Assembly (NCBI GenBank): GCA_007133925.1
Contig: SLLU01000095.1
Location: 1-39,143 of the forward strand
Source of the DNA: Candidatus Halarchaeoplasma halalkaliphilum
GTDB taxonomy: Archaea > Thermoplasmatota > Thermoplasmata > Halarchaeoplasmatales > Halarchaeoplasmataceae
Length of the DNA stretch: 39,143 nucleotides
Reading direction: 5' to 3'
Shown: positions 16,062-25,626 of the stretch, piece by piece
Position numbering within the stretch: position 1 is the first letter of the stretch
Layout: each line of letters starts with the position of its first letter
The notes under the pieces: model-generated
What the model saw: only the letters and a program-made list of their open reading frames with translations
The model's database searches: none
What the model was told of the DNA's origin: nothing
Position numbers and translations under genes: made by a program

Positions 16062-16829
16062 ATGCATATCATCCAACCGGTTTTGATAATCATTATTTCT
16101 GTTGTACTTTCGTTTTTGGTACACCGACGTGGTCTCCTCAATCGTGGCGGAGCGGTAACCGCGTTGATAATAAGCCTGATTCTGGGTTTCCAGGGCGGGC
16201 TGATATGGATATTTCTACTCCTGCTTTTCCTGGCAAGTTCCTTCGTGGCCACGAAATACAAGTTCAAGTACAAGAGGGACCGTGGTCTCCAGGAAGGCAA
16301 GAAAGGCGAGCGGGGCGTGATCAATGTGCTGGCCAACGGTTTGGTACCCACGGCGGTCGCCCTTTTACACGGTGCGGAAAATTCTTTTGGGATAATGGGC
16401 ATCGGTTTCCTGAGTCGCAGCGCGGCCATTTTCCTTTTTGTAGTAGCTGTAGCCAGTGCAGCATCGGACACCCTTGCATCGGAGCTGGGAGTGTTATCTG
16501 GTGATGCCTATCTGATCACTACCCTTGAAAAGGTGGAGCCCGGGACCGACGGCGGCATATCATGGATGGGACAATTATGGGCCTTCATCGGCTCCTTCTA
16601 CACCTTCGTCCTAGCCTTTGCGGTTTTCACCTTATTCGAGGGAATCCCATTTTCGGTATCCTGGGTCTTTATAGGAGGGGCTTTAGGGTTCATGAGCTGC
16701 CAGATAGACAGTTTGATGGGTGCCACCCTTGAGAGGAAAAAGATATTAGGCAAGTCCGCGGTCAATATTTCATCAGTAGCGATAACAGTGGTCATAAGCG
16801 GGGTATTAGTATGGTTAGCAGGATTGTAA
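16062..16829 (+). CDS. DUF92 family integral membrane protein (TMEM19/VTE6-like)
   Basis: The 255-residue product has about six to seven membrane helices and the DUF92 signature: 'RRGLLNRGGAVTALI' near the N-terminus, 'ASSFVATKYKFKYKRDRGLQ', and 'VASAASDTLASELGVLSG'. A plant member, VTE6, is a phytyl-phosphate kinase, so a polyprenyl-phosphate kinase role in archaeal lipid metabolism is conceivable but unproven. It overlaps the phosphoglycerate mutase start by 19 bases, so the two are co-transcribed. The start is supported by the shared TATA box 27 bases upstream. Confidence 0.9.
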   Translation: MHIIQPVLIIIISVVLSFLVHRRGLLNRGGAVTALIISLILGFQGGLIWIFLLLLFLASSFVATKYKFKYKRDRGLQEGKKGERGVINVLANGLVPTAVALLHGAENSFGIMGIGFLSRSAAIFLFVVAVASAASDTLASELGVLSGDAYLITTLEKVEPGTDGGISWMGQLWAFIGSFYTFVLAFAVFTLFEGIPFSVSWVFIGGALGFMSCQIDSLMGATLERKKILGKSAVNISSVAITVVISGVLVWLAGL

Positions 16830-18031
16830 TGTTGATATTGGATGGAATTGGTGACAGACCAGTCAAGGAAATCGGGAACAGAACACCTCTGGAGGCAGCT
16901 CACACTCCAAATCTGGACAGATTTGCCACGAACGGTGTGAACGGCATCATGGACACAATCGCACCGGGAATAATCCCCGGGAGTGACACGGGGCATCTGG
17001 CATTGCTGGGGTATGACCCATATCAGGTATACTCCGGAAGGGGGCCTTTCGAGGCATCTGGTTTGGACATGAATCTTCACCGGGGCGAGGTTGTCTTCAG
17101 ATGTAATTTTGGTACTTTGGAGGAGGGTATTGTGACTGACAGGAGGGCTGGGAGGATCAAGGATGGTACGGATCTTCTGGCCAAGGCCATCAACCAAATG
17201 AAATTCGACATAGATTTTGTGTTCAAAGAGAGCGTTGAACACAGGGCCGTCCTGGTTTTCAAGGATCCGAACCTGGGGCCCTTGGTTTCCGATACGGACC
17301 CCCATCTGGAAGATCGGCCTTTACTGGTATCCCGGGCAGACGATAACAACTTACCCAACCTGCGTACCGCGGGGTTGATAAACAAATTCACGGAGATGAC
17401 CACCGCTATATTATCCGAGCATCCCGTCAATCTCGAAAGGGTTGAAAGGGGAGAACCACCGGCCAATGTGATATTATCACGTGGAGCCGGATCCGTACCC
17501 GATATGAGTTCTCTGGAAAGCTTGAAAGGTATCAGGAGCGCGGTTATCGCAGGTATACCCCTGGTCAGGGGTGTCTGCGGATTGGCGGGCATGGACATCC
17601 TCTCCGCTCCGGGTGCCACAGGTGGACTGGATACGGACCTGGAATCCATCTTCAAAACGATCGTGGGTAACATTGACGATTATGATTTCATACTGGTGAA
17701 CATAAAGGGGCCCGACATACCAGGACACGACGGAGATCACTCGTGCAAAATCGAATTTATAGAAAAGATCGATGCCGCACTTCCATTGCTGGAGTCCATG
17801 GAAGATACCTACATAGCCATAACCGGAGATCATTCCACACCGGTAATGGTGAAGAACCACAGTGGGGATCCGTTACCCCTTACCATAATCGGTAAAGAGG
17901 TACGGGTGGACGATGTTGCCTCATTTGGCGAACGTTCCTGTGCCAAGGGTGGTCTGGGTAGGATAAGGGGTATGGACCTATTGAACATACTGTTGGACCT
18001 GGCAAAGAGGGCTGAGAAGTTCGGAGCCTAG
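16811..18031 (+). CDS. apgM: 2,3-bisphosphoglycerate-independent phosphoglycerate mutase, archaeal type
   Basis: This enzyme interconverts 3- and 2-phosphoglycerate in glycolysis and gluconeogenesis. It belongs to the alkaline phosphatase superfamily. D11 in 'LILDGIGD' and S58 in 'PGSDTGHLALLGYDP' match the metal ligand and phospho-serine nucleophile, and 'YSGRGPFEASG', 'KGPDIPGHDGD' and 'ITGDHSTP' carry the remaining metal ligands. The length of 406 residues is standard. The chosen ATG lies inside the DUF92 gene. A second ATG at 16829 directly after the DUF92 stop would remove the first beta strand and is less likely. Its stop TAG overlaps, base for base in CTAG, the stop of the convergent kinase gene. 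Confidence 0.96.
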   Translation: MVSRIVMLILDGIGDRPVKEIGNRTPLEAAHTPNLDRFATNGVNGIMDTIAPGIIPGSDTGHLALLGYDPYQVYSGRGPFEASGLDMNLHRGEVVFRCNFGTLEEGIVTDRRAGRIKDGTDLLAKAINQMKFDIDFVFKESVEHRAVLVFKDPNLGPLVSDTDPHLEDRPLLVSRADDNNLPNLRTAGLINKFTEMTTAILSEHPVNLERVERGEPPANVILSRGAGSVPDMSSLESLKGIRSAVIAGIPLVRGVCGLAGMDILSAPGATGGLDTDLESIFKTIVGNIDDYDFILVNIKGPDIPGHDGDHSCKIEFIEKIDAALPLLESMEDTYIAITGDHSTPVMVKNHSGDPLPLTIIGKEVRVDDVASFGERSCAKGGLGRIRGMDLLNILLDLAKRAEKFGA

Positions 18032-18510
18032 CGCTTGTACCCGATATCCCTGAGGAATTGTTTTCTCCAGGTCCTATCTTTTTCTCCTTCAATACCCAAG
18101 GTGGGACTGCCGTCTATCACACCTAGCACCCCCCTTCCCCCACTATTCACAGCCACTATCACCTGCACCGGGTTCGCAGTGGCACAGAATATCCCGCATA
18201 CTTCCTGCACCTGTTTCACCCGCGGCAGTACGTTTATGGGGAACGTGCCATCCAGTACTATGATGAAAAAATGACCTGTATTTATGCTTCTTGCATTCTC
18301 TATGGCCAGTTCCGTGCACCTCTCGTCAGTTCCGTCGTATCTCACCAATCTGTCTCCCGAGGCCTCGCAGAACGCCACTCCGAACTTAATACCCGGAACC
18401 GAGGACACCAAAACCTCATAAATGTCCTCCACCGTCTTTATGAAGTGGCTTTGACCCAGTATCACATTCATCTCCATTTCCTTTATCACATCAACGCATT
18501 CCAGTTCCAT
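18028..18510 (-). CDS. Adenosine-specific kinase family protein (DUF355)
   Basis: The 160-residue product matches the small archaeal/bacterial family PF04008. Recognisable stretches are 'NVILGQSHFIKTVEDIYE', 'GIKFGVAFCEASGDRLVR', 'GHFFIIVLDGTFPINVL', 'GIFCATANPVQVIVA' and 'GVLGVIDGSP'. The family is annotated as adenosine-specific from structural work on a relative; its physiological role is unsettled. An ATG at 18525 would precede the transcription start predicted from the box GTTTTTAACC, so the ATG at 18510 is preferred and would be nearly leaderless. It converges on apgM and diverges from leuS. Confidence 0.9.
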   Translation of the reverse strand: MELECVDVIKEMEMNVILGQSHFIKTVEDIYEVLVSSVPGIKFGVAFCEASGDRLVRYDGTDERCTELAIENARSINTGHFFIIVLDGTFPINVLPRVKQVQEVCGIFCATANPVQVIVAVNSGGRGVLGVIDGSPTLGIEGEKDRTWRKQFLRDIGYKR

Positions 18511-18530
18511 GAAATGGTCATGCACGGGGC

Positions 18531-18578
18531 GGTTAAAAACATTTACTCACCCTCATGAAGATTCGAAAGACTTTAAAT
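18531..18578. promoter_or_regulatory. Divergent promoters for the DUF355 gene and leuS
   Basis: GGTTAAAAAC at 18531-18540 faces the minus strand, about 26 bases from the DUF355 ATG. CTTTAAAT at 18571-18578 faces the plus strand, centred 27 bases from the leuS ATG. Both spacings predict leaderless or nearly leaderless mRNAs. Confidence 0.5.
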
Positions 18579-18601
18579 CACCGTCATCTTACCATTAGTG
18601 C

Positions 18602-21451
18602 ATGAATGAGTATGACCCTGATACCATAGAAAAAAAATGGCAGGATAAGTGGGAAGACCTCAAGATGCACCATGCAAAGGTGGACGAGGATAAAGACCCT
18701 TTCTACATCATCTTCGCATATCCGGGCATATCGGGTTACCTTCACCTGGGTCATATGAGATGTTACACGTACACCGATTTCATAGCCCGCTACAAGAAGA
18801 TGAGGGGGTACAGCGTGCTTTTCCCCGCAGGGGCCCATCCCACGGGTAATCAGGTGATCAGCTTCGCTAAGCGGGTGGCGGAAAAGGATCCCGTGATCAT
18901 GGACTATCTCCGATCCAATGGCGCTTCTGAGAAAGACATAGGGAAATTATCCGTTCCCGAAGGTGTGATAGAGTTCTTCAAGGAAACGTACATAAAAGAG
19001 TGGAAGAATTTCGGGCTCCACATCGATTTTTCACATTTCACAGATACATCCCGTGAGGATTATTCCAGTTTTATAAGATGGCAATTCAAGAAACTGAAGG
19101 ACAAAGGACTGCTGACACAGAAGCCTTATTACGCACCGGTATGCGTTAGCTGCGGTCCGGTGGCGGTGGACCCCTCCGAAACGGACCTATCACAGGGAGG
19201 GAACGCCGAGGTTCAGGAGTTCACTCTTTTAAAATTTAGATTCGGGGAGCGGTACATAACCGCTGCAACTTTGAGACCGGAAACAGTGTACGGTCAGACC
19301 AATCTGTGGGTCGATCCTGACGAGGATTATGTGATTGTCAAGGTCCAAGGAGAGGAGTGGATTATGAGTTCTCCTGCCATGGACAAATTGAGCTACCAAA
19401 CTGAGGAAATCAAAATGGTGGGACGTATTTCAGGCAGGGATATGATAGGAAAAAATGCCACCGCACCGGTGATACACAGGGATATCCCCATACTACCTGC
19501 TAAGTTCACAGATCCTAACATCGGTTCCGGCATAGTAACCAGTGTTCCCAGCGACGCACCCTACGATTGGATCGCCCTTGAGGATTTGAAGAAGAACCAT
19601 GAGATGTTGAGCAGGTACGACCTGCAGGATATCGTGGAACGGGTAAACCCCATACCCATAATAGAGTCCAAGGAGTGGGGAACAAACCCCGCTGAGAGGA
19701 TAATTCTTGAGATGGGTATAAACTCTCAGGCTGAAACAGATAAGCTGGAAGATGCAACTCAGAGGATATACAAAGCGGGCTTTCACTCCGGGACCATGCT
19801 CGAGTCATGTGGGGACTATGCCGGGATGGCGGTTCAGGAGGCGAAGGAGAATATAAGGAACGACATGCTCGCCTCCCGGGAGGCCATCATTTTTCGCGAC
19901 CTTTCGGAAGAGGTCATATGTCGCTGCGGCGAAGAGGTTATCATGGGCAAGATCCCTGACCAGTGGTTCATACGCTATTCCGACGAGAAACTCACAGAGG
20001 AATGCAAAGAGCACGTAAAAGATATGTCCATCCGCCCGGACTCTTATGCCAATACTATTCCGGAAACCCTGGAATGGTTCCAGGACCGTTCCTGTGCTAG
20101 GATGGGAAACTGGATCGGTACGAAATTTCCCTTTGACGACAAATGGATAGTGGAGGCTATATCGGATTCCACCCTTTATCCGGCCCATTACGTGGTCGCA
20201 AAGCATTACAACCGCGGTAGTTTTCAAGCAAAGCAGATGACGGAAGATTTCTTCGATTTTGTTTTTCTGAACGAAGGATCGGTCGAAGATGTTTCCGATT
20301 CCACAGGCATACCCGAAGATACCCTGCTGGAAGTGCGCAGGGACTTTTTGTATTGGTATCCCCTGGATATCAACCTTGGGGGCAAGGAGCACATGACGGT
20401 ACATTTTCCAGTCTTTTTGATGAACCATGTGGCCATACTAGACAGATCACACTGGCCCCGGGGCATAATGGTGAACTGGTACCTCACCATGACCGGTGGA
20501 AAGATATCAAAATCCAAGGGTGGTGCAGATCCCATACCTGACGTGGCGGATAGATTTGGTATAGATACATTACGACTGTACTACGCACACTCCGCAAGCC
20601 CCTTCGTGGACAAGGAATGGGATGAAAAAGAGGTTTTCAACTACAGAAAGCGATTGGGGCATCTGTGGCGTATGGTCCACAGGATCAAAGAAATGAACGG
20701 TTCTCCGGGTCCCGTTGACGGATACCTCCGCTCGAGGTTCAACCGTCATCTGGCAAGGGCAATGGATTTCATGGATAGTTACAGCATAAGAAAATCTGCC
20801 AACGTGATCTTCTATGATATCGCGGCTGAATTCGAATGGTACTTCAAAAGAGGTGGAGAAAACGGTGAGCTAATGGATGAACTAGGGGAGAAGTGGGTCA
20901 ATCTCATGTCCCCTTTCGTACCTCACATGGCTGACGAATTAGGTTCATTGTGGGGGATCGAATACGTCAATTCGTCTCTACTTCCCAACGTTGAAGAAGA
21001 GGCGATATCAGATAACATCGAAAGACAGGAGACATACTTGAAAGGCGTAATGGAGGATATAAGGAACATCCTTGACATCGCCAAAGTGGCGGGGAACTGT
21101 ATCCACATATACGTTACACCTGAGTGGAAGGTCAAGGTAATAGAAAAGGTCCTCTCCGAGCCGGAAAGGGGTATGGGACTAATGTCCGGCTTAGTGGGGG
21201 AACTCAAGGCACCTCCAAAGGAGCTTTCAAAATTTTTAAGAAGAACCCTTGATGAGCACAGGGCAAATCAAGAAACGCTGAAAAACTCAGTGGCCATAAA
21301 GGAACTGGATATACTGGAAAAAAACATAGATTTCCTTGAAAAAGAGTTCGATACATCCGTGAAGGTCTACCTTGCCTCAGATGAAGTTTATGATCCGGAT
21401 AACAGAAAAGATAAGGCTATCCCCGGTAAACCGGCCATATACATCCAATGA
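18602..21451 (+). CDS. leuS: Leucyl-tRNA synthetase, archaeal type
   Basis: This class Ia synthetase of 949 residues charges tRNA-Leu. The HIGH motif is HLGH (48-51) within 'FAYPGISGYLHLGHMR', and the KMSKS loop is KISKS (634-638) in 'MTGGKISKSKGGADP'. The editing domain contains 'AATLRPETVYGQTNLWV' (residues about 214-231), and 'GSGIVTSVPSDAPYDW' is the typical archaeal/eukaryotic editing segment. The anticodon-binding and C-terminal extension domains follow. Cysteine pairs at 'CVSCGP' and 'CRCGEE' may bind zinc. A TATA box centred 27 bases upstream implies leaderless translation. It is followed by 45 bases holding the promoter of the next operon. Confidence 0.97.
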   Translation: MNEYDPDTIEKKWQDKWEDLKMHHAKVDEDKDPFYIIFAYPGISGYLHLGHMRCYTYTDFIARYKKMRGYSVLFPAGAHPTGNQVISFAKRVAEKDPVIMDYLRSNGASEKDIGKLSVPEGVIEFFKETYIKEWKNFGLHIDFSHFTDTSREDYSSFIRWQFKKLKDKGLLTQKPYYAPVCVSCGPVAVDPSETDLSQGGNAEVQEFTLLKFRFGERYITAATLRPETVYGQTNLWVDPDEDYVIVKVQGEEWIMSSPAMDKLSYQTEEIKMVGRISGRDMIGKNATAPVIHRDIPILPAKFTDPNIGSGIVTSVPSDAPYDWIALEDLKKNHEMLSRYDLQDIVERVNPIPIIESKEWGTNPAERIILEMGINSQAETDKLEDATQRIYKAGFHSGTMLESCGDYAGMAVQEAKENIRNDMLASREAIIFRDLSEEVICRCGEEVIMGKIPDQWFIRYSDEKLTEECKEHVKDMSIRPDSYANTIPETLEWFQDRSCARMGNWIGTKFPFDDKWIVEAISDSTLYPAHYVVAKHYNRGSFQAKQMTEDFFDFVFLNEGSVEDVSDSTGIPEDTLLEVRRDFLYWYPLDINLGGKEHMTVHFPVFLMNHVAILDRSHWPRGIMVNWYLTMTGGKISKSKGGADPIPDVADRFGIDTLRLYYAHSASPFVDKEWDEKEVFNYRKRLGHLWRMVHRIKEMNGSPGPVDGYLRSRFNRHLARAMDFMDSYSIRKSANVIFYDIAAEFEWYFKRGGENGELMDELGEKWVNLMSPFVPHMADELGSLWGIEYVNSSLLPNVEEEAISDNIERQETYLKGVMEDIRNILDIAKVAGNCIHIYVTPEWKVKVIEKVLSEPERGMGLMSGLVGELKAPPKELSKFLRRTLDEHRANQETLKNSVAIKELDILEKNIDFLEKEFDTSVKVYLASDEVYDPDNRKDKAIPGKPAIYIQ

Positions 21452-21466
21452 GAATCGTACAAAACC

Positions 21467-21475
21467 CTTATATCC
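21467..21475 (+). promoter_or_regulatory. TATA box of the glmU-glmS-DUF63 operon
   Basis: CTTATATCC is centred 26 bases before the nucleotidyltransferase ATG, predicting a leaderless transcript. Confidence 0.6.
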
Positions 21476-21496
21476 TGAGCGCCGAATTGAAGTTTT

Positions 21497-22687
21497 ATGA
21501 AAGCTGTCATCCTTGCCGCAGGAGAGGGACGGAGATTGAGACCTTTCACCTCGTCCGAACCAAAGGTGATGATCCCCGTGGCAAACAAACCCATACTTCA
21601 GTATGTGGTCGAAGCGCTGGTAAGTAATGATATCCATGACATCATCATGGTGGTGGGATACCACCAAGAGAAAATCAAGTCCTTTTTCGGTGACGGGGAT
21701 GAATTCGACGCCCGGATATCTTATATAGAACAACCGAAACAGTTGGGGACCGCCCATGCCCTTTACCAAGCTAGAAATTCCGTGGAAGAGAATTTTATCG
21801 TGTTACCCGGAGACAATTTGGTCAGCACGGACACCATAGACGATCTGGTAAATGAGGGCAAAACCTCCTCTGTGCTCATAACCACTAGCGATGAACCGTC
21901 CAAGTACGGGGTTGTTTCCATGGAGAATGGTATAGTGGAGGATATAGCTGAAAAACCTGAACATAGTATAAGTCACCATATATCCACTGGCATCTACTAT
22001 CTGTCAAGGGATGTGTTTTCCAGGATCGAACAGTTGATGGCAGATAATACCTACGATCTCACATCGGTCCTTAATTCCCTGAAGGACATCCGAGAATTGA
22101 ATGGCATACATACTGAGTCCATGTGGATGGATGCTGTGTATCCCTGGGACCTTCTCTCCCTCAATTCCGCAGCTCTCCATGAACTTGCCACTGCAAACAG
22201 AGGTATGGTCGAGAAAGGAGTTATCATCAAGGGACCTGTATCCATAGGGGAGGGCTCCGTTATAAAGGGGGGTGCGTATATAGAAGGGCCAGCCATAATC
22301 GGTGAAGGATGTGAAATCGGACCCCACACCTGTATATTACCCTCATCCAGTATAGGAAACGATTGTACTGTCGGGGCCCATACCATCATATGTAACTCCA
22401 TCGTCATGGATGGTGCGAGAATCGGATATAAATCTATACTGGAATCATCGATCATCGGAGAAGGTGTATCCATCGGTGCGGGGTTCGTATCCCACACAGA
22501 TGTAGTGGATATTATTATCGAGGGTCACCTGGAAAGGGTTGAGAACATAGGATGTATGGTCGCTGAGGATACCACTATGGGTGGAGGCGTAACATGCTAT
22601 CCTGGAGTCATCATCGGCGATCGGTGTGACATCCGCACCGGGTCTTTATTGAGGGATAACGTACTTCCGGGGAGCAGCGTGAGGTGA
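21497..22687 (+). CDS. glmU: Sugar-1-phosphate nucleotidylyltransferase with left-handed beta-helix (GlmU-like)
   Basis: The N-terminal Rossmann domain (about 1-225) starts with the signature 'LAAGEGRRLRPFTSSEPK' and contains 'LGTAHALYQARN' and 'VLPGDNLVS', the nucleotide-binding and metal sites. Residues about 240-396 are hexapeptide repeats ('SIGEGSVIKGGAYIEGPAIIG') forming a left-handed beta helix that could carry acetyltransferase activity. Archaeal relatives make UDP-GlcNAc from glucosamine-1-phosphate, and the adjoining glmS gene supports that role here; a glucose-1-phosphate thymidylyl activity cannot be excluded. Its stop TGA lies within GAGGTGA, the likely ribosome binding site for glmS. 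Confidence 0.88.
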   Translation: MKAVILAAGEGRRLRPFTSSEPKVMIPVANKPILQYVVEALVSNDIHDIIMVVGYHQEKIKSFFGDGDEFDARISYIEQPKQLGTAHALYQARNSVEENFIVLPGDNLVSTDTIDDLVNEGKTSSVLITTSDEPSKYGVVSMENGIVEDIAEKPEHSISHHISTGIYYLSRDVFSRIEQLMADNTYDLTSVLNSLKDIRELNGIHTESMWMDAVYPWDLLSLNSAALHELATANRGMVEKGVIIKGPVSIGEGSVIKGGAYIEGPAIIGEGCEIGPHTCILPSSSIGNDCTVGAHTIICNSIVMDGARIGYKSILESSIIGEGVSIGAGFVSHTDVVDIIIEGHLERVENIGCMVAEDTTMGGGVTCYPGVIIGDRCDIRTGSLLRDNVLPGSSVR

Positions 22688-22693
22688 GTACAT

Positions 22694-24478
22694 TTGTGTG
22701 GAATAGTGGGTTACACAGGAAAAAATAACGCCCGGGAGATCCTCTTGAAGGGATTGGGTAGGCTGGAATATAGGGGCTATGACTCTGCCGGTGTTGCTCT
22801 CGCCGGGGAGAGTGGCATATACATACAGAAAAAAAAGGGCAGGCTCAAGGAATTGGATGCAAAAGAGATACCCAGTACAAATATCGGAATAGGTCATACC
22901 CGGTGGGCTACCCATGGGAAACCCTCAAACGAGAATTCCCACCCTTTCAGTGACTGCACTGGCGACATCGCCATCGTGCACAACGGAATAATAGACAATT
23001 TCATTCACCTCAAGGAGGACTTGATAAACAAAGGGCATGAATTCACCTCGGAAACGGACAGTGAGATCATCTCACATCTGCTGGAGGAACATTTCAATGG
23101 GGATCTAGTGGATACACTGAAGATCGTTGTAAAGATGTTGAAAGGTTCCTTTGCCATCTGTGCCCTGCAAAAGGATTCTAAAAACATCGCGGTGGCACGG
23201 AACCAGAGCCCTCTGGTCATCGGTTTGGGTGTGGGAGAAAATTTTGTGGCATCAGATGTCCCTGCCATCCTGGATTATACAAACGAAGTCAAGTACCTTG
23301 AAGACGGAGACGTTGCCCTACTTACACCAAACGAGGTGCGGATATGGGATTCACAGGATGCCCTGGTTGAAAGGGATGTGGTTGAAATTCAATGGACCAT
23401 AGAGGATGCCGAAAAGGGTGGTTACGAACACTACATGTTGAAAGAGATCCACGAACAGCCCAAGGCGATACACGCTTCTCTGCTAGGACGGCTGGGAGGA
23501 TTCACCGAAGTAGATCTAGGCAAATATGACACAGAATTCATAAGGCTCATATCCTGTGGCACCTCCTACCACGCAGCTCTGGTGGGTAAATATCTCATAG
23601 AGGACATAGCCAGGATCCCGTGTACCGCTGAACTCGCATCTGAATACAGATACTCATCTCCTTCCGAGCTTCACCCGTTTACCATACTGATCAGTCAGAG
23701 CGGTGAAACAGCTGACACCATCGCAGCGGCCAAGGAAGCAAAGAGGAGGGGCTGCAAAACCCTTGCTGTTACCAATGTCATGAACAGCAGCATCACCAGG
23801 GAGGTTGACGAAGTGATATTCACCCATGCTGGTCCGGAGATCGGTGTTGCCGCTACAAAAACCTTCACCACCCAGGTTATAATGATGTACCTGATCGCCA
23901 TAGAGCTGGGCTTGAAAACAAAGAGATTACTGAGAGAAACTGCCCAGGAATACAGGGATGAACTCAGAAGGATACCCCGTCATGTGAGGGTCCTGCTGGA
24001 CCGATCAGAGGATATAGAACGGGTCAGCGAGAAGTTGATAGGGGCGGATGATATCTTCTTCGTTGGTCGTCATCTGAATTACCCCGTAGCACTGGAAGGG
24101 GCGTTAAAGCTCAAAGAGATCGCGTATATACACTCCGCAGGGTACCCTGCAGGAGAGCTCAAGCACGGCCCCTTCGCCCTGCTTACCAATAGGACTCCTG
24201 TGGTGGCCATCTCCGTGAAGGATCACACCTTCGAGAAAATGCTCGGTAACATAGGAGAAATAGCATCCCGTGACAGTCCCATCATCGCTGTAGGCGATCA
24301 TGACCCTGAACTGGAAAAACTATCGGATGATCTCATAACGGTACCTTCCGTACCTACTTTATTCTCTCCCATCCTGGTGAATGTTGTACTCCAGTTGCTT
24401 GCGTATTACACTGCATACAAGCTTGAATGTGCCATAGATAAACCAAGGAATCTGGCCAAGAGTGTGACCGTGGAATGA
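22694..24478 (+). CDS. glmS: Glutamine--fructose-6-phosphate aminotransferase
   Basis: This enzyme makes glucosamine-6-phosphate, the first step to UDP-GlcNAc. The start codon is TTG, fixed because the next codon encodes the N-terminal nucleophile Cys that must be exposed ('CGIVGYTGKNNA'). The glutaminase domain has 'GRLEYRGYDSAGVAL' and 'HTRWATHGKPS'. Two SIS isomerase domains follow, with 'SCGTSYHAALVGK', 'SQSGETADT' and 'YPAGELKHGPFAL', and the C-terminus 'DKPRNLAKSVTVE' is typical. The length is 594 residues. GAGGTGA seven bases upstream serves as ribosome binding site. It overlaps the DUF63 gene by ATGA, so the operon is translationally coupled. Confidence 0.97.
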   Translation: MCGIVGYTGKNNAREILLKGLGRLEYRGYDSAGVALAGESGIYIQKKKGRLKELDAKEIPSTNIGIGHTRWATHGKPSNENSHPFSDCTGDIAIVHNGIIDNFIHLKEDLINKGHEFTSETDSEIISHLLEEHFNGDLVDTLKIVVKMLKGSFAICALQKDSKNIAVARNQSPLVIGLGVGENFVASDVPAILDYTNEVKYLEDGDVALLTPNEVRIWDSQDALVERDVVEIQWTIEDAEKGGYEHYMLKEIHEQPKAIHASLLGRLGGFTEVDLGKYDTEFIRLISCGTSYHAALVGKYLIEDIARIPCTAELASEYRYSSPSELHPFTILISQSGETADTIAAAKEAKRRGCKTLAVTNVMNSSITREVDEVIFTHAGPEIGVAATKTFTTQVIMMYLIAIELGLKTKRLLRETAQEYRDELRRIPRHVRVLLDRSEDIERVSEKLIGADDIFFVGRHLNYPVALEGALKLKEIAYIHSAGYPAGELKHGPFALLTNRTPVVAISVKDHTFEKMLGNIGEIASRDSPIIAVGDHDPELEKLSDDLITVPSVPTLFSPILVNVVLQLLAYYTAYKLECAIDKPRNLAKSVTVE

Positions 24479-25611
24479 GTGAGTTGTTCGAAGCATACCA
24501 GGAGCACAAGGCCCTTTTTTGGTCCGTAATACTCATAGGTATCCCTGCCTTTCTGTTCATAGGTAGCTTACTATTTCCCGAAGTCATATGGGACTCTTTC
24601 CTGTGGAGATACATTTGGGGTCCTGTGGTAGCCGATTCCAGGGGAGAAGCGGTGAACGGCATAACATCGGGTTACAACATCGTTAACACCGCAGTGTATG
24701 CGATAACACTGCTGGTTGCACTCCTGGGTATATTGGAGATATTCAAGAAGTACAATATCAACATGGATCGTACACTCATACTATCCCTTATCCCATGGGT
24801 GATACTGGGCGGAACACTCAGGAGCCTGGAGGACGCATACTTCTTCACTCAATCCATCAGCCCTTTTTTCATCTCCCCGGTGATCTATTTCACACTGGGA
24901 GTCTCCTCCATATTCGTACTGGTACTGGACGTATCCTTGTTCCCCCTTGAGAAACAGCCTTTGTATGTGAAAGTCATATTGATGATTCCCCCCGTTCTGA
25001 CATCCCTATATCTATCCCCCACATATCGTCTCATCATTTTTGTTATTGTGATTTGCACGCTGGTCCTCATGTACCTCTATTGTGCATACAAAAAGCACCC
25101 CTATCCCTTATTGACATGCTACGGCACATCCGTTCTTCTCTTTACGTTTTTTTTCATTACCAATCATCTCATAACTATGGAAGGTACAAGGTCCATGGAG
25201 ATATTCGTGATAATGTTATTAACTTCGGTTTCAACTATCACCATCCTGTTCATCAGTAAGTTGATGTCCTCCAGATATTCCTCCATGAAGGCCTTCTTAG
25301 TGGCACTGAATCCCCTGATAATATTCTCTCACATGCTGGATGCATCGGCCACCTATCGCGGTATTAGTGCCTATGGATATACCGAGAAGCATGTTCTCCC
25401 TGCTCTGGCCATAGACATCATAGGGACACCCCTGGTCATGTATCCCCTCAAAATTGCCGTCGTTTTCCTTGTAGTGTTTTCCCTCGATATATGGTTCCGC
25501 GAAGAGATGGACGAGATGCCCGATGTGAAAAATCTGATAATACTGGTCATAATCATATTGGGTATTGCCCCTGGAATACGCAACATGTTACGTATCTCCA
25601 TGGGCGTGTAA
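24475..25611 (+). CDS. DUF63 family integral membrane protein
   Basis: The 378-residue product has roughly nine membrane helices and matches the euryarchaeal DUF63 family. Typical segments are the N-terminal 'FLWRYIWGPVVADS', 'GYNIVNTAVYAITLLVA', 'IPWVILGGTLRSLEDAYFF' and, near the C-terminus, 'SHMLDASATYRGI' followed by 'EKHVLPALAIDIIGTPLVMYP'. Function is unknown. It starts inside the glmS stop codon (ATGA), so its product is made together with the amino-sugar enzymes. A role in envelope glycan or lipid-carrier metabolism is an inference from that context. A T6 run just downstream ends the operon. Confidence 0.92.
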   Translation: MSELFEAYQEHKALFWSVILIGIPAFLFIGSLLFPEVIWDSFLWRYIWGPVVADSRGEAVNGITSGYNIVNTAVYAITLLVALLGILEIFKKYNINMDRTLILSLIPWVILGGTLRSLEDAYFFTQSISPFFISPVIYFTLGVSSIFVLVLDVSLFPLEKQPLYVKVILMIPPVLTSLYLSPTYRLIIFVIVICTLVLMYLYCAYKKHPYPLLTCYGTSVLLFTFFFITNHLITMEGTRSMEIFVIMLLTSVSTITILFISKLMSSRYSSMKAFLVALNPLIIFSHMLDASATYRGISAYGYTEKHVLPALAIDIIGTPLVMYPLKIAVVFLVVFSLDIWFREEMDEMPDVKNLIILVIIILGIAPGIRNMLRISMGV

Positions 25612-25626
25612 AAAAAGGAGGGGAGA

